This document shows, piece by piece, positions 22,946 to 35,378 of a stretch of 64,000 bases of DNA. Each line of letters opens with the position of its first letter. The stretch's first letter is position 1. Below the pieces are notes generated by a model, which did no database searches, was not told the origin of the DNA, and saw only the letters and a list, made by a program, of their open reading frames with translations. The DNA comes from Viola odorata (lineage: Eukaryota; Streptophyta; Magnoliopsida; Malpighiales; Violaceae): positions 58,688,327 to 58,752,326 of the forward strand of contig OY829539.1 in the NCBI GenBank assembly GCA_963691705.1, given 5' to 3'. The position numbers and the translations under genes were made by a program.

Positions 22946-23977
22946 GATGAGGATCTAAATTAGAGGTCACAACTCACAAGTTGATGTTGTTACTTGGACA
23001 AGTTTTTCAATATTTGATCTCATTCAAGGATGTGTGACAAAATAAAAGCAAGCAATTTTTGAAAAACATTCCCATGTTTATCTTCTTCTTCATTCCCATA
23101 TATATAAGATTGTAAGTTAAAAATACTAATCTTTTTCTGTATTATAAAAAGTATTACTAAATTATAAATTTATTAGTTATTTATCTATTTCTTTATTTTT
23201 AGTTTATTATATTTCACCACAACTCATATTCGATCATAAGTTGTTGCATTTTCAAAGGCTAAAGAGTACTTGTGATGAAACGACTCACATTTTTTAAAGT
23301 TATGAGTTTGAGTCTTGTATCAACCGGTTATAAAAAAAAGCTCTTGCATTTTAAAGATATTATTTTCTTAATTTTTATTTTTTTTATTATTTGTAGTGCG
23401 TATAAGTTTGAATCTTATATCCACTTTTAAAAATAACTAGCAAAGTTTGGGCTTCTTGATTATTAAAGGCCCAAGGGCGTTCTTACCACATACAGTTTGG
23501 GTCCACGCATTTGGGCCTCCTGCTTATTTATGGACCAACACCAGGCTGCTCTAACAAAAATAGAACTGGGCCGCGACATGATCTTTTTCCAGGCCTGTTA
23601 AGGTGGAGGGAATCTGCACCAAATTCGAGATTATACTGTAGCTTCTACCGGAAATTATTACGAATTACATATTATGTACACTCTCTTTAGTAAGCCTATC
23701 CAATACGGGAAAAGAATAGTTCTGACTCCAGTCAGCTTGTGGTTTGGATTTTAGAAAGGAATCAGATCATTATACCACGTATTTCTCCATCTATGTAATC
23801 CATCGATCCCCCCCCACCCCCCACCCCCCCCGCCGTGGTTGCTTACGATCCCTTTCAAACGCGTGGTGCATTGTTTGTCAGCAGTGAGGAATGGACAGCT
23901 TCAGTTGGCCACATTTTATATATAGAGCACCTGGCCTTCCTCAAGTTTTCACAATTTCTAAACAAAATTATAAAAAA
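22946..23977. other. Intergenic region with a C-rich tract
   Basis: AT-rich, no gene recognised. A tract C8-A-C6-A-C8 lies at 23808-23831, about 150 bp before the EF-hand start. TATATATAG at 23917-23925 could be that gene's TATA box. A segment near 23280-23330 resembles a degenerate tRNA-type B box, but too weakly to call a SINE. Confidence 0.45.
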
Positions 23978-24376
23978 ATGAGTGTTGAGGTGTTGGACAG
24001 CGCTACCATTGTCAACTTTGTGGAGGATGAGAAGGTGTTTGGCGTTTCGATACGTGATCGTTTTACACATCTTGATACTAACCAGGGTGGCCCGCTCTCG
24101 TACGCAGAAATGCTGAGGGAGCTGCAGTGTTTGAGGGTGTTCGAGAGCCATTTTGGCGTCAATGAGGAAACAGATCCTAATGCCGTTCGACCATGACTTG
24201 AATGGAACTGTAGATTTGGAGGAGTTCAAGGATGAGACCAAGAAGATGACGTTAGCCGTGGCCGGTGGGTTGGGTTTCTTACCTGTTCAAATGGTCCTGG
24301 AAGAAGACGGTTTCCTGAAGAAAGCTGTAGAAGGAGGGTTTGCAGCTCAAAGTGGCTTAACTTGCTGGTCAGATTA
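23978..24376 (+). pseudogene. EF-hand calcium-binding protein gene with an internal frame break
   Basis: The frame from ATG 23978 reads MSVEVLDSATIVNFVEDEKV, then an EF-hand-like loop DTNQGGPLSYAEM, then FESHFGVNEETDP, and stops near 24195. From about 24177 a different frame carries DHDLNGTVDLEEF, a good EF-hand loop, then TKKMTLAVAGGLGFLPVQMV and a short tail, ending at 24376. Both parts belong to a small plant two-EF-hand family, in which the segment between them is longer by roughly a dozen residues. A short out-of-frame deletion at about 24175-24185 therefore explains the break. The first loop also lacks the usual Asp at its fifth position. The family binds Ca2+; the precise role is not known to me. 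No intron with proper sites was found that would restore the frame. Confidence 0.7.
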
Positions 24377-24597
24377 GATCCATAACTACTACTACACTTT
24401 AGTACCAATCTTGTTTTCCGTTTCCCTACATAAGCTATGAATTAACATTTATGTACTCCTGAAAAGAAATTAACTGTTTTTGTCATCTTAGGGCAAAGAC
24501 TATTTTACCAGCTCGACAAACTTCATGGAATTTGGATCACTTAATGTTACTTGCGAAATTGTTCTTATGCCTAACTGAGAAGTTTGCTTTACAAATG

Positions 24598-27500
24598 TCA
24601 CAAGAAAAATGACATCTCTGGAGCTGGGATGAACGATAGGATACGTTCACCAAATAGCTCATACATTGATACCAAGAGATTCCCAGAGTTCAAGTCATCC
24701 TTCCAAACCTGATTGAGGATGGCCGACATATTTATAGGTTGGTTTTTAACTTTCTCTCTTCCGACCTTGCGGTTTGATTCATTCGGCGTCTGATCAGCAG
24801 ATGTCGATGGGACCATGTTGACATCGGAATCAAACAAGGGAGCTGGATCTATCACTTCCACTTGCATGTTAGATGGAGAGGAGTCAGTTGGTAATGCGCC
24901 GACTGGACCATCAGTTGCCATCTTCTTCATGGGTGGTTGATCCACGAGCTCCATGCTTGCCTTCCGTTTATCTTCACAGTAAAGGATTGAACAAAAGAAA
25001 TCAGTTTTGCTCTCAATTAAGAAATGCACTTAGAATAGAAAGTTAGAAATTAGTAAGCAAGTAGCAGGCAGAATAACTTGAGGGTATCATTTCCATTCTT
25101 GTATGGACCTCCCTGGTTCGTTTGCTCAACAATCACATAAAATCAACCTCTAAAATGAGGATGCTGCTCAGTCTTATAGCATTAAGCAAGTAAGAAATAC
25201 CACTACAGTCTACAATGCCCTATCACACACTAACCCGCTTGCTACAGGAACATATGCTGCTGGATTTTATTGAACCACAACATGAACTGTAGTGGATTCA
25301 AACTACATCTCAAGAGGGCAAATTTTAATCACAACTCATGCACTTAACTGCATCCTCAGCAGGCAACATGATCACTAACACGCTACTATAACCAAAATTA
25401 TCATAAGTACAAAAATAGGAGTCAGTAGCGCCCATAATTAAACCCCAAACTGTATTTCTTCTCTTTTTCTTAAACCATGGACTGTAGTTTGAGGTCAATA
25501 ATTCTGGGATTAATTATAACAAAAAACATATTTTCAAATGCGATTAACTAGATGCTAGCAAGTTTTACTAAACAACAGCCATTCCAGGTTAAACAAATAG
25601 AACTTGGCTGGTCTCCTCTGGTTTAATATACATTGCTAAATACAGCCACAAACAAGCACATTTTATTCATCTGAGAAAGAAAAAAGAAAAAACCCAGCCA
25701 CAAGCATGTGGTAAAAATAGCAACCACATCTAGTCCTAGCAAGTGACTTCTAATTTCCTAAGTTTAGGCATCACTGACACTAAGTAATCTGACTCGAGAT
25801 ATGTTAGCATGGATGCACCTGCAAAGTCTAAATTATAGCATCCAAATAGTGTATTCTCAAGGAAACAAGCAAAGAAAGCAACACTTACTTGACCCAGTAG
25901 TAACAACTTTTTTGTTGGTTCTCAAAACACCAGAAGCTGGAGGTGATGGCAATGTTGGAAAAATCTTCAGGCGATCATAGATACATTGACCTGCTGCACA
26001 CTGAAAAAGACATGGTGCCATTAGGCCCTCTAGATGGCCATCTTTAAGGTTTTTCCTCCACCAGATAAGAAGTATCATGGTTCAAAATGAGAACTCACCA
26101 GCAAGGCTCCATAAACACGCCAAGCATCATGCCTCTTCATCTCATTCTTCTGCTTCTCAAGAAGCATCTCTGGTTCAAGAAGTCGCAGATATGGCTCAAG
26201 ATTTGGTAGTATAAGAAGACGGACCTGCTTGCAAAGTAAGAACCATAAATAACTCAAATCCTAAAAGGAAAGGTGAAACAATTATCAAATTGTATGGCAC
26301 TGAGTACCACAATCCACAAAGAGAAAAAGGTACAAAATCTATCTCTCTTTTTCCTGAGAACTATGTAAGTACTTGAAAAAGAAAGAAGAGTTTAGGATGT
26401 GACTTCAAAATTTACTTTTTCTAGTAACTTCATCATTAACGACAGTAAATTTACATACAAAATCCAAAAAAAGCACCAAAATCAATTTCCTTAACCTGTA
26501 ATCCACTAGACAAAGCCATGGTAACTAGATAAACACTTGTAGGGGTGGGCTACGACATAGGGGGAGGAATTACCAGGCCACGACTAAGGAGGTGTTGCAA
26601 AGATTGGAGGGCTAAGGAGTGCACCTACTATCATGATTTTTCTGGAAATTCCTAATTTCAGACTAACCAAATACTACTGACATAATTCCTTTTGTTAAGT
26701 TTTTCCTTAGTCATACAGGAAACTATGCTTTTCTTATGTAGAGGTATATTTGTGTATTACGAGCAAATCTAGTAAGATATAGCTTTCCAATTAGCTGGAG
26801 CCTGTAAATACCTATCCTCGTAACGCTTTCTTTTCAGTCAACAGAAAATAACAAAGACGACCTATTTTTCTTAGAATATCTGTGTGGTTCCTAGAATCAA
26901 CTATCCTTACTTTCCATAAATTCTCTTCCACCAAACCCTACTTACCCTACATTACAATTCTAACTACTGTTCAGTCTTTAAAACATCCAACCAATCTCCA
27001 AATGCCTCATCAACCATAATCCCATCTGCATAATTCTCAATCAATCCCAATGCTTATATATCACACTCCAACCCTAAGACCAAAAGAAACAGAACAAGAT
27101 TCCTCATTAATGAAGTTGTCCAGGATAGTTACAAGCATGCACTAGATGAGACCTCTCAAGATGTTATGCTTGTCTATTCTGTTATTTCTTCCATCATAGA
27201 TTTGAAGGATTCAATTGAAACCTAGAAGATTAAATGCTAGCGCAGAATAAAAGTGCAAAAGCTTTTTAAGCTAACTTCTTACGAGCAATTAATAGAATTT
27301 AAACACCTTATACCATTAGGAGAAAGAAAGAAGAAAATACCACATTGGGCCCCAAGGCTGCCAAACCTTGGATTGCGCCATAGTGCTGAGTCAATGACCG
27401 TTTAGGGTCCAAAAGAGCATTGAGCAAAGTTTTTGTCAAACGCGTCTGAAGACTGTTATAAACATGCCCAAATCTGCAATAGAGTTTGAAACCAATGCTC

Positions 27501-29890
27501 TAAGTAAGAGATACCAAAGTACTGAAAAATACCACCGGCAGATTGGCTATCAAAGAAAAACTCAAATCAATCAGTGGATTAGTCCACATATCAAACTCAA
27601 TGTAGATATATCACTTAAAAGCTGGGACAGAAACATAGATTCATCTAGCATGTACCTCATTGCACAGTTTTTGATGGGATCACTTAGAATTGATAATGCA
27701 AGGTCGTTTAGTTTAATTATGGGCTCAAAAACAAAAGATTTGCTCGTCATCATTAAATATTTTGGACAATGTGGCATAGTAGAGACTGAATGTAATATAA
27801 GTGCATGCAACGCAGGAAGTTAGAAAACCTGCGCTATCAAATTATTTCCCTTTGAATGCAGGAAGAAAGCAATACAAAAAATCTTACCTTTTACATATTG
27901 AGGCAACGAGTTTAGCTGTGAAGTCTCTCAGTTCCCAGTGGTTATCTGCAAATCTATTGCCTAACCTTTTTGCAACAAGGCAGGTGACGACAGATGGCAT
28001 CAATTGGTGCAGCTGACAAGAAATTCAATGCCATCTCAATATCACAGATGTGTGTACTCATCATGCAAACTACAAAGTGTATCCATCTATTCAATAGTTA
28101 TATGTCAATATGATTGACAACTGTTTGCTATGTGAAACAAGTATGAAAGCTTTAGAAGGTGATGTCTAGAATAAGGACACAAAAGGAGTAAGGAAATCCG
28201 TAAACAATGTTAGCAGGAACAACCAGTGACCAAGTAAAAGGCACTGAGAGTATTATTGGTTCAATTAAGTTAAAAGGAGAGGTATAATTAAGACTGTGAG
28301 CTCTGACTTTATCCCGTTTATCATTCAGGTGCATCGGCAATGCATCTTGATGCTCAAACAACTGTTAGAATGCTCAAAAGCACAACTCATTCATCTTTTG
28401 TGAAGGAGCATTGTAAAGTGCAATCACACAGCTAAATCCAAATTGATATGTGCTGCCATGACAGGGCAATATATTCTCAACTGACAACACAACAAGCGGA
28501 AGAATCACTTTGTTGTGAAAATCAAGCTTCAATTTTTTACTCCAAATCAAATAGAATATTATGTATCTAGTGTTAGAAAGGTCAACAAACAGACAAAAAG
28601 GATAGCAAGTTAACTCACATAAGGTTCAATGTGTATGTGAGGATTCTGGAGAAGACTCCTAACTACACGCATCAAAGCAAAGAGAAGGGAGTAATCATGT
28701 AAACCTCGAGAAACCTACAATATGGAAGAAACAATAGATGAGAACAAGCTGCTCATGAATGAAAACATTCTCTGCCCTATCCAATGTACGCGCTCAGAAC
28801 ATAATTACCTCATCAGCTATAAAGTATGTGAAATAAGGAACTAACGGGTGAAGTCCAGAGTCGGTAGCCAAACTCGCTAATGCTTCTTTAAAGAGGGCTG
28901 AATCAGACCTGCTTACTGTAAGCTCTGTAATTTTATCAAAGTATAACTGCAAAGTACAAAAGAAAAGAAATCAATAATAATGAATGACAGCAAGCGAGAA
29001 ACATTACAATTTGTACCATGGAGAATCACCTAAATACAGATAACACATCACATACCTGTAACTCCCTAGATAATACGTGCTTCACAGGCAATTTAATGTC
29101 AACTGGATGCCCATCTTTCACTTCATGCTCTTTGCCATCAGAAGGAGGTGCAATTACTACAAATCAAACAATACCATCAACCGAAGTTATTTTCCATAAT
29201 ACCAAAGCAAAGTTACAACCCCCCAGCAATGTAAACAAATCCAGAGCAAACAACATCAAATAAGGCAGCAAAAGACCTTCAACTGGTGCATTTTCGGGGA
29301 TAGCAGGTTGAACACCTTCAATAGCTAGCCAGTGACACATAAGTGCAGTATCAAGTGGTGCTTTCGGTAAAGGAGCTTCAATCACCTAAAACAGCATAAA
29401 CTTCACTCAACAAATCCTGACAAGAAATTAAAACCTGAATGCAAACGAGACATAATCAACTACTTACATCTTTAAAATCCACATCCTTATCATCAAGGTA
29501 AAACAAATCCCTATGACCAATAGCTCTCTTGAACTGCAACGGCCCGCCGGAAGCAAAGCCGTATAATGGCTGAAACATAACCAAGTTGAAGAAAAGAAAG
29601 GAAAAATTAGACGAAGTAAAGCCACATTAACAATCACACAATCACAAGTTAAGAACAGAAGCATATATTTTGCAAACCTCGACATTTCTGAGGTTAAGTG
29701 CGCCGTCGACGTCATCTGTAGTCAAGGTAGTCCGCTTCGAATGGCGCATGCATTTGATAGCTTCTTGCATGATTTCGCGCATGCGGTACTCCACATCAGG
29801 AGCGAGAGCGAGGGCGACATCGGAGGACAAATTGGAGATTCCGATGCTTTGAGCTATCACTTCGATCGTCTCCTTCGGTACTATACTCAT
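24598..29890 (-). CDS. TAF6: TFIID subunit TAF6
   Basis: Eleven coding exons on the minus strand join in phase to a 542-residue protein: 29678-29890, 29468-29569, 29277-29385, 29056-29156, 28809-28946, 28619-28714, 27888-28012, 27341-27473, 26099-26224, 25889-26000 and 24598-24971. All introns are GT-AG. Residues about 1-70 ([20 protein letters not shown] onward) form the histone fold that pairs with TAF9. Residues about 180-390, including [20 protein letters not shown] and [13 protein letters not shown], form the conserved HEAT-repeat TAF6C region. The C-terminal part is variable and ends in WKDDLNSG and PAPEMSFFL. Plant TAF6 proteins have a similar length (about 550). TAF6 is a core scaffold of TFIID in RNA polymerase II initiation. 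The gene looks intact. Its 5' end lies about 2.4 kb from the divergent IQD gene. Confidence 0.95.
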
Positions 29891-30362
29891 CGTTTCTCGT
29901 CACTGTTTCAAGGACCAAACTGCATTCCTCACAACAATTGATCAAATGTTTCTCTGAATTCTGGGGATTTTCACTAGACGCCACTGGAGCGCGCCTTTTT
30001 TCTTCTGCTGGTGATGGCAGTTAACTGACTCGACTCGAATAGAGTTTTAGGGCATGGAGTCAATCACCTAGAAATTGGTGGGTGGATGTTTTTTTGGTTG
30101 GGTTGTACCCGGATAGCCTAATCTTTCTGCTTCTTCTTTTTTAAAAGAAAAAATACCAATTATTTTTAATAGAACCCTATGTTACTTCTTATTTAGCTTT
30201 TCTTTATGTTTATATATTTATTTTTTACACCAAACAACTTTAAAATGATACATTTATATATGTTCTAACATTTCTTTCTTTTTTTCCACGTGAGATTGTA
30301 ATTTAACTAGTTAATGCATGTTATTTTTATGATCGTAAAATTGATAATGATAATTAATAGTA
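29891..30362. other. TAF6 leader/promoter and AT-rich intergenic DNA
   Basis: The first 120 bp or so are GC-richer and probably hold the TAF6 5' leader and core promoter. A G-rich stretch on the plus strand near 30075-30110 is followed by AT-rich DNA up to the MITE. No TATA box could be assigned. Confidence 0.4.
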
Positions 30363-30981
30363 GGCTAATGACCTAATCCACCCCGTGTTTGTAAACAATT
30401 TTCAAATAAAAAATACTTATTATCTTACGTGAAAGTTTTTATTATTATCTTTTCTAACATACATGTCAGGTTCTACGTCAAAAACTTATAAAAAAATTTA
30501 AAAAATCTGATTTTTTAATAAAAAATCTAGAAAATAAGAAAATAATTTAAAATTTGATAATTCTTGTTAATTTTGTTAATTTTATGGTTTATCTACAACA
30601 ATGCCAGGAGAGAAGTAAGAAGTTTTTTAGCAAATTTTAAATCTTGTATTTATTTATATTCTTTTAGATTTTTATTTCTATAATTTAAACAAAAATTACC
30701 AAATTTAAAACGGATTCTTTTATAAATGTTTTCTAATTATTTTAGTTTTTTTTAAAAAAATTATAATTTTCTAACGTGACACCGGATATGTTTCACCATG
30801 TTAGTAAAAAAAAAATCAAATAGGATAATAAGTATTTTCTGCAAATAAAAATAACGTAAATTTAAATTTAGAACTTAATTGAGCTAATGTGAACAAACAC
30901 AAGAGCAAATAAAGGATATCTAAAACGCAGGGTGCTATTTGTAAATTATTTACAAACGCGGGTTGGATTAGGTCATTTACC
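30363..30981. mobile_element. MULE-type MITE with terminal inverted repeats
   Basis: The left end (GG-x-x-AATGACCTAATCCA, then CCCGTGTTTGTAAA) and the right end read in reverse are near-identical. The similarity continues inward, including AAAATACTTATTATC on both sides. The flanks read TTAATAGTA (30354-30362) and TTAATAATA (30982-30990), a 9-bp duplication with one mismatch. A 9-bp duplication and long inverted ends point to the Mutator superfamily. There is no coding capacity. Confidence 0.75.
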
Positions 30982-30990
30982 TTAATAATA

Positions 30991-32312
30991 TAACAAAAAT
31001 TAAAAATAAAAATAAGCTTTTTTTCCTTTTTTTATAAAATAAAAAATAGGACAAATATATATATTTATATATTAATTACCTAAAAAATCATTTTACCTTA
31101 TATTTACATATGGATTAGTTTTTAGGTAACTTTCCTATCATGCTCAATTTTTGAAACTTAGGTTACTGTTTTAGAATAATTTGCTTCATTTAACGAACTT
31201 AAGATTATTTTTCAAAATTAACTACTCTAATATAATTTACTTTATTTCGCAAAAATGAACAAGAAAACTAAATTTTAAAATGAATAAGTCTCTTTAAATG
31301 CCCTACTAGAATTTACTTTTCTAACTAGTCTAATATACCTCAGTTCCCGTACTATCAATGATTTTAGCACAGTACAGTGATGTACCCAACAAAAAAAAAT
31401 GCTTTGCTAAGGCATAAACAATAGGGGAGTAAATAATTGAGCTTGAAACTGAGCACACCTCTCACCCTCTATTATTTTGATGAATAATAAGGAGACCAAT
31501 AATTAATAATTGATATAAATAGGAGTGATTCGACGTTTTTACTTTTTAAACAAAAGACCACTTAATTATTTGCCAACATACTCGTTTACTAAATCTAGAT
31601 TAACCCGATGCGAAAACATTCATAATATAATTGAACAAGCGCAGTGAAGCTTTGGAAATTAGGGCATAATTAGGTAATGCGCGGAACTAAAATGGTTATC
31701 TTGATTGATCATAACTAGCAGGTTTGATGATATGTGTAAGTTTTGGGTGGTTTTTTGTATGATCAATGCTCGAACTGAAAGAGAGAACACTCGAAAACAC
31801 TTAAAAAAAGAAAAGGACCACGTAAGCGTCGAAGAAGCAGTAACCAGAAAGGAATGGGGGGACATAACATAAACCAAGTAGCAAGCAAAACTTTTTTTTG
31901 GGCCAATCTGCTGCAACCCATGTGCAAAAAAGTTTTGTAAATTGGATAAAATTATGCAGTACTCATCTTTTACTCTTTTTTTCCTGTCACTACCATCTTC
32001 TTTAACAAAAATGATATTTTATTACCCAATTTCCAGCTCTAAAGCACTGACTTAATTACATCTAACACGTGCTTATTTGTCCTGATGGATATGCACTGAC
32101 TGAAGAATGTCACTAATACCAGTGATAATTATTATGGGAATCTCTGTACCTGGGCATCATTATAGTATATATATATTTATTTTTTTATGTCTCAAGGTAT
32201 CACGGTAAAAAACTAATTTTATTCCAGTATGGCCACCGTTTAAAACGGGTGGATGTAGTATATTTAGCAACAGGGCATCTTACCATTTTGCTTTGGGATC
32301 ACTCAGTGGGAA
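30991..32312. other. Intergenic region upstream of the IQD gene
   Basis: AT-rich, no gene recognised. A short TA-rich run lies at about 32164-32175. The IQD gene's promoter must lie in its right end. Confidence 0.5.
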
Positions 32313-33981
32313 ATGGGCATTACTGGAAAGCTGGTCAGGACTGTTTTCTCGAGAAACCGCTCTGTCCAAACCCAAGAAAGCAATGTAATCCATTGACATT
32401 TCATTACTTTACTGATCAGTTAATTTGTGCAGAATTTCCAGTGATGTACTTTTGGTTTAAGGGTGCTTTGTTGATCAATCCAGGAAAGGAGCAGCGCGGC
32501 GACAGGGGATAAGAGAAGGTGGAGCACTGTTAGACTACATCTCTGCAGCGATGAGTTCGATTCGGTTCTTGCGGAGGAAGATTCAGCTTCAGTTAAGAGC
32601 TCGGAGGCGACGGTAACCCAGCCTATCATCCAGGGTTCTGCAGACATAGATGTTCTAAGTGAAGATAGCAAGGAAAGCATCGAAAAGGTGAAGCATAATT
32701 CAACCTCCTCATTGTTTCGCCGAGAAGATGCAGCAATCGTCATCCAATCGGTTTTCAGGAACTTTCTGGTGAGTTCAGATTGAAAAACGCCTTAACTTGC
32801 ATTCTTATGAAAAGGAAGTTTTCAATCTAGAATTTGATATCGTGAACTGCAGAACAGTAACTTTTGTTTTAGCACATAAGTTGATAACAATCAACTATCG
32901 ACTTGTTTAAACTGCTGATTTTGCTGTTCCTTATCCTCAACAATTGATGGTAGCAGTTATCTGAGTGATTTCAGGCTACACGCAGAAGCAAAGAAGTCCT
33001 ATTGAAGGACAGTAAGCCGGAGCAGGATCCTCGAATGGAGAGTCCAGCTTCGAAACATATCCTAGAAACTAAAAGCCCAAGTAGAGATTCCATAGGCACA
33101 TCAGTTGAGGTACAGATCGGAAATTCTGTAGGAGTCCTCTCTATCAGAGAAGAAGGTGTGGCCATCCATCACCACATGCAAAAGAAAGCCAGAGCTAGGA
33201 TTATGAAGTTAAAGGTAAAATGCAGAGTGATATGCTAACAAAACATCTAAGTTGTGGAAATAGGATGTTCAAAACATTCAACCACTTAAATTAGGCTTCA
33301 TCATCGTGCATATTCATCTAATACCTCCAATTACAGGAAGATTGGGATGACAGCACAGTGAGCAGCAATATATCGAAGATGAGGGTTAGGAACAGGCAAG
33401 AAGCAACAAATCGTCGTGAGAGGGCACTGGCTTATGCTTTCTCACAACAGGTGAGTAAAAAATTCTCCCAAAAATGTGAGCTAGAAGTTGTGATTTAGTC
33501 ATGAATGATATCCGATCCTATCTGTTTACAGCTACGAATCTGTTCGAAGAAGAAGCAAACCAAATCTTACGGTACACAACCAAGCACGAGTTGGAGCTGG
33601 CTGGAAAGGTGGATGGCAACCAGAGTTTCTGAATGCTCAGTTGAAAGCTGTACAGGCAATGAACATGAGCCAACAAAAAGCAATCCCACGGCAAAGAAAT
33701 CTTTCGATGTGGCGGTGGAAGAGAGAGAGAGCTGTGGATCAAATGAGGTAACTTTCCAGTTTGATACCTCATTAATGAGTTCAACAAATGAGGAGAATCT
33801 ATCCAAACCTGCTAAGTGTAATCACAAGGCAAGAACTAAAAGGACTATTTCAAGACGAAAGACTGTGCCAAGCCACCAATCTCCAAAAGTGCAGGCCAAG
33901 GTGAAAAATGACTCAAACACTCAACTAAAACATTGTTTGTCCCTTTTTGGTGCATCTATGATGTCTATATTTTGCAGGTAA
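32313..33981 (+). CDS. IQ67-domain (IQD) calmodulin-binding protein
   Basis: Exons 32313-32384, 32484-32768, 32975-33214, 33337-33450 and 33532-33981 join in phase 0 throughout to a 386-residue protein. It starts MGITGKLVRTVFSRNRSVQT. The IQ motif AAIVIQSVFRNFL (about residues 107-119) is cut by an intron and continues ATRR; a phase-0 intron at this point is a hallmark of the IQD family. The block RERALAYAFSQQLRICSKK and the Trp-rich SWSWLERWMATR are also typical. IQD proteins bind calmodulin, are basic, and commonly act on microtubules or in the nucleus. It most resembles the divergent IQD33 type, where the IQ67 region is stretched by an insert. An optional intron at 33901-33977 would change the end to VIKK with a stop at 33992 (364 residues). 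Confidence 0.85.
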
Positions 33982-33992
33982 TCAAGAAATAG

Positions 33993-34930
33993 TGTTTGAA
34001 GGAGACTGATCAAGAATCAAAGCACAAGCCAAAACAAAGAGAGCAAAAGAGAAACTAAATGCCAAAAACCCTCATCCTAGCAACAACTGCATCTCCTAAC
34101 AAGTGTCAAACCTGTTAGGCTTTTATTGTCAACATTGTCAAGGCAACAATGTTTCTTACTATTAGCAATGGATTCATTTAAGAGTGTATGTTTCTTAAAC
34201 CTGTCTCTTGTGAATTCCATACTCAGTGTCATGATTTAAATTTAAAAGATAAACTAATGGGACCTTCAATAAGCAAAGTACATTTGGCTCATCAAAACAT
34301 GACAGAAATAAGGAAAGTAATATCGCGTAAATTAGATCCTAATCAAACACAAACAAAATTCAACATGGCACATGCCAAAAGGAAGATAACCGAAAGCAAC
34401 GCAGCATACCAGTTTCAATGATCATACAAAGATGCCCTGTAGTACATCCAGGCAATAAAAGGCTACCGTAATGATATATCAGTAACCAATAGCTGGAGAC
34501 CAAGCAAAGCACTAAGAAATGTAAGTCCAGTATATCAGGATTCCAAAATGTAGAGAACACAAGCTAACTAGAGCAACTTTGGAATTCTGGACACAGCATC
34601 ATGTTTGGCATCCATAAGTATGAAACAAAACAAAATCACATAACGAATAGAAGGTTAAAAGGAACACCTAACTAAGCATTCAGCATTATCATCACATGAT
34701 AACAAGTAAAACTTGAAAGATAAGACGGAGAAAACAGGAGAACAAGTAAGAAGAAATATTTAAAAGTGATACAAGTAATCATTACATGCAAAGATAGCTT
34801 ATGATCTCAAACACCAATATATAATGCACAACATTCTCTTGTTTATGGCACTTAGCTTTATCATCCAGTATCATCATCCATGTTTCCTTAATACATAGGA
34901 ACTAAAACAGAGTCACCTCATATTAAAACC
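33993..34930. other. Convergent 3' intergenic region
   Basis: Between the 3' ends of the IQD gene (+) and eIF1A (-). No gene recognised; it probably holds both 3' untranslated regions. Small open frames here show no domain. Confidence 0.5.
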
Positions 34931-35368
34931 CTAGATCTTATCGATATCCTCATCTTCAAACTCGATATAATCATCGCTAGCACCGCCGTCGTCTTCTTCA
35001 AGACCACCAGCAATACCCTCATTAAGACGGGTATTCTCTGGAAGCTCACCATACGCCTTGAGAAGCCTAGCTTCATCAGGCATATACTTGAGAATAACAT
35101 CAGCCTTATCATCCTGGTAGTCACGCAGCCCGACTAGAATGATGTCCCCGGCCGCAATCCAAACCTTCTTGTGCATCTTCCCACGGATATGGCACAAGCG
35201 CTTGGTCCCATCAATACACATGGCCTCACATCGACCATTACCGAGCATGCGAAGCACCTGGGCATACTCCTGCCCATCTTCTTTAAAGATAAGCTCACGT
35301 TTCTCATCGTCAGCTTCGTTCTTACCCCTCTTCCTGTTCTTACCTCCCTTTCCCTTGTTCTTCGGCAT
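34931..35368 (-). CDS. EIF1A: Translation initiation factor eIF1A
   Basis: An uninterrupted 145-residue frame, the usual plant eIF1A length. It has a basic N-terminus ([17 protein letters not shown]), an OB-fold (about residues 25-95) with [20 protein letters not shown] and [18 protein letters not shown], and an acidic C-terminal tail ending FEDEDIDKI. eIF1A binds the A site of the 40S subunit and with eIF1 promotes scanning and start-codon choice. The ATG at 35368 is preferred over the upstream alternative frame start because family proteins begin MPKNKGKGG. The 5' leader appears to be split by an intron with acceptor at 35380/35379 and two possible donors at 35711 or 35723. Site II (AGCCCA) motifs lie upstream. 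Confidence 0.95.
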   Translation of the reverse strand: MPKNKGKGGKNRKRGKNEADDEKRELIFKEDGQEYAQVLRMLGNGRCEAMCIDGTKRLCHIRGKMHKKVWIAAGDIILVGLRDYQDDKADVILKYMPDEARLLKAYGELPENTRLNEGIAGGLEEDDGGASDDYIEFEDEDIDKI

Positions 35369-35378
35369 GGTTACTGGT

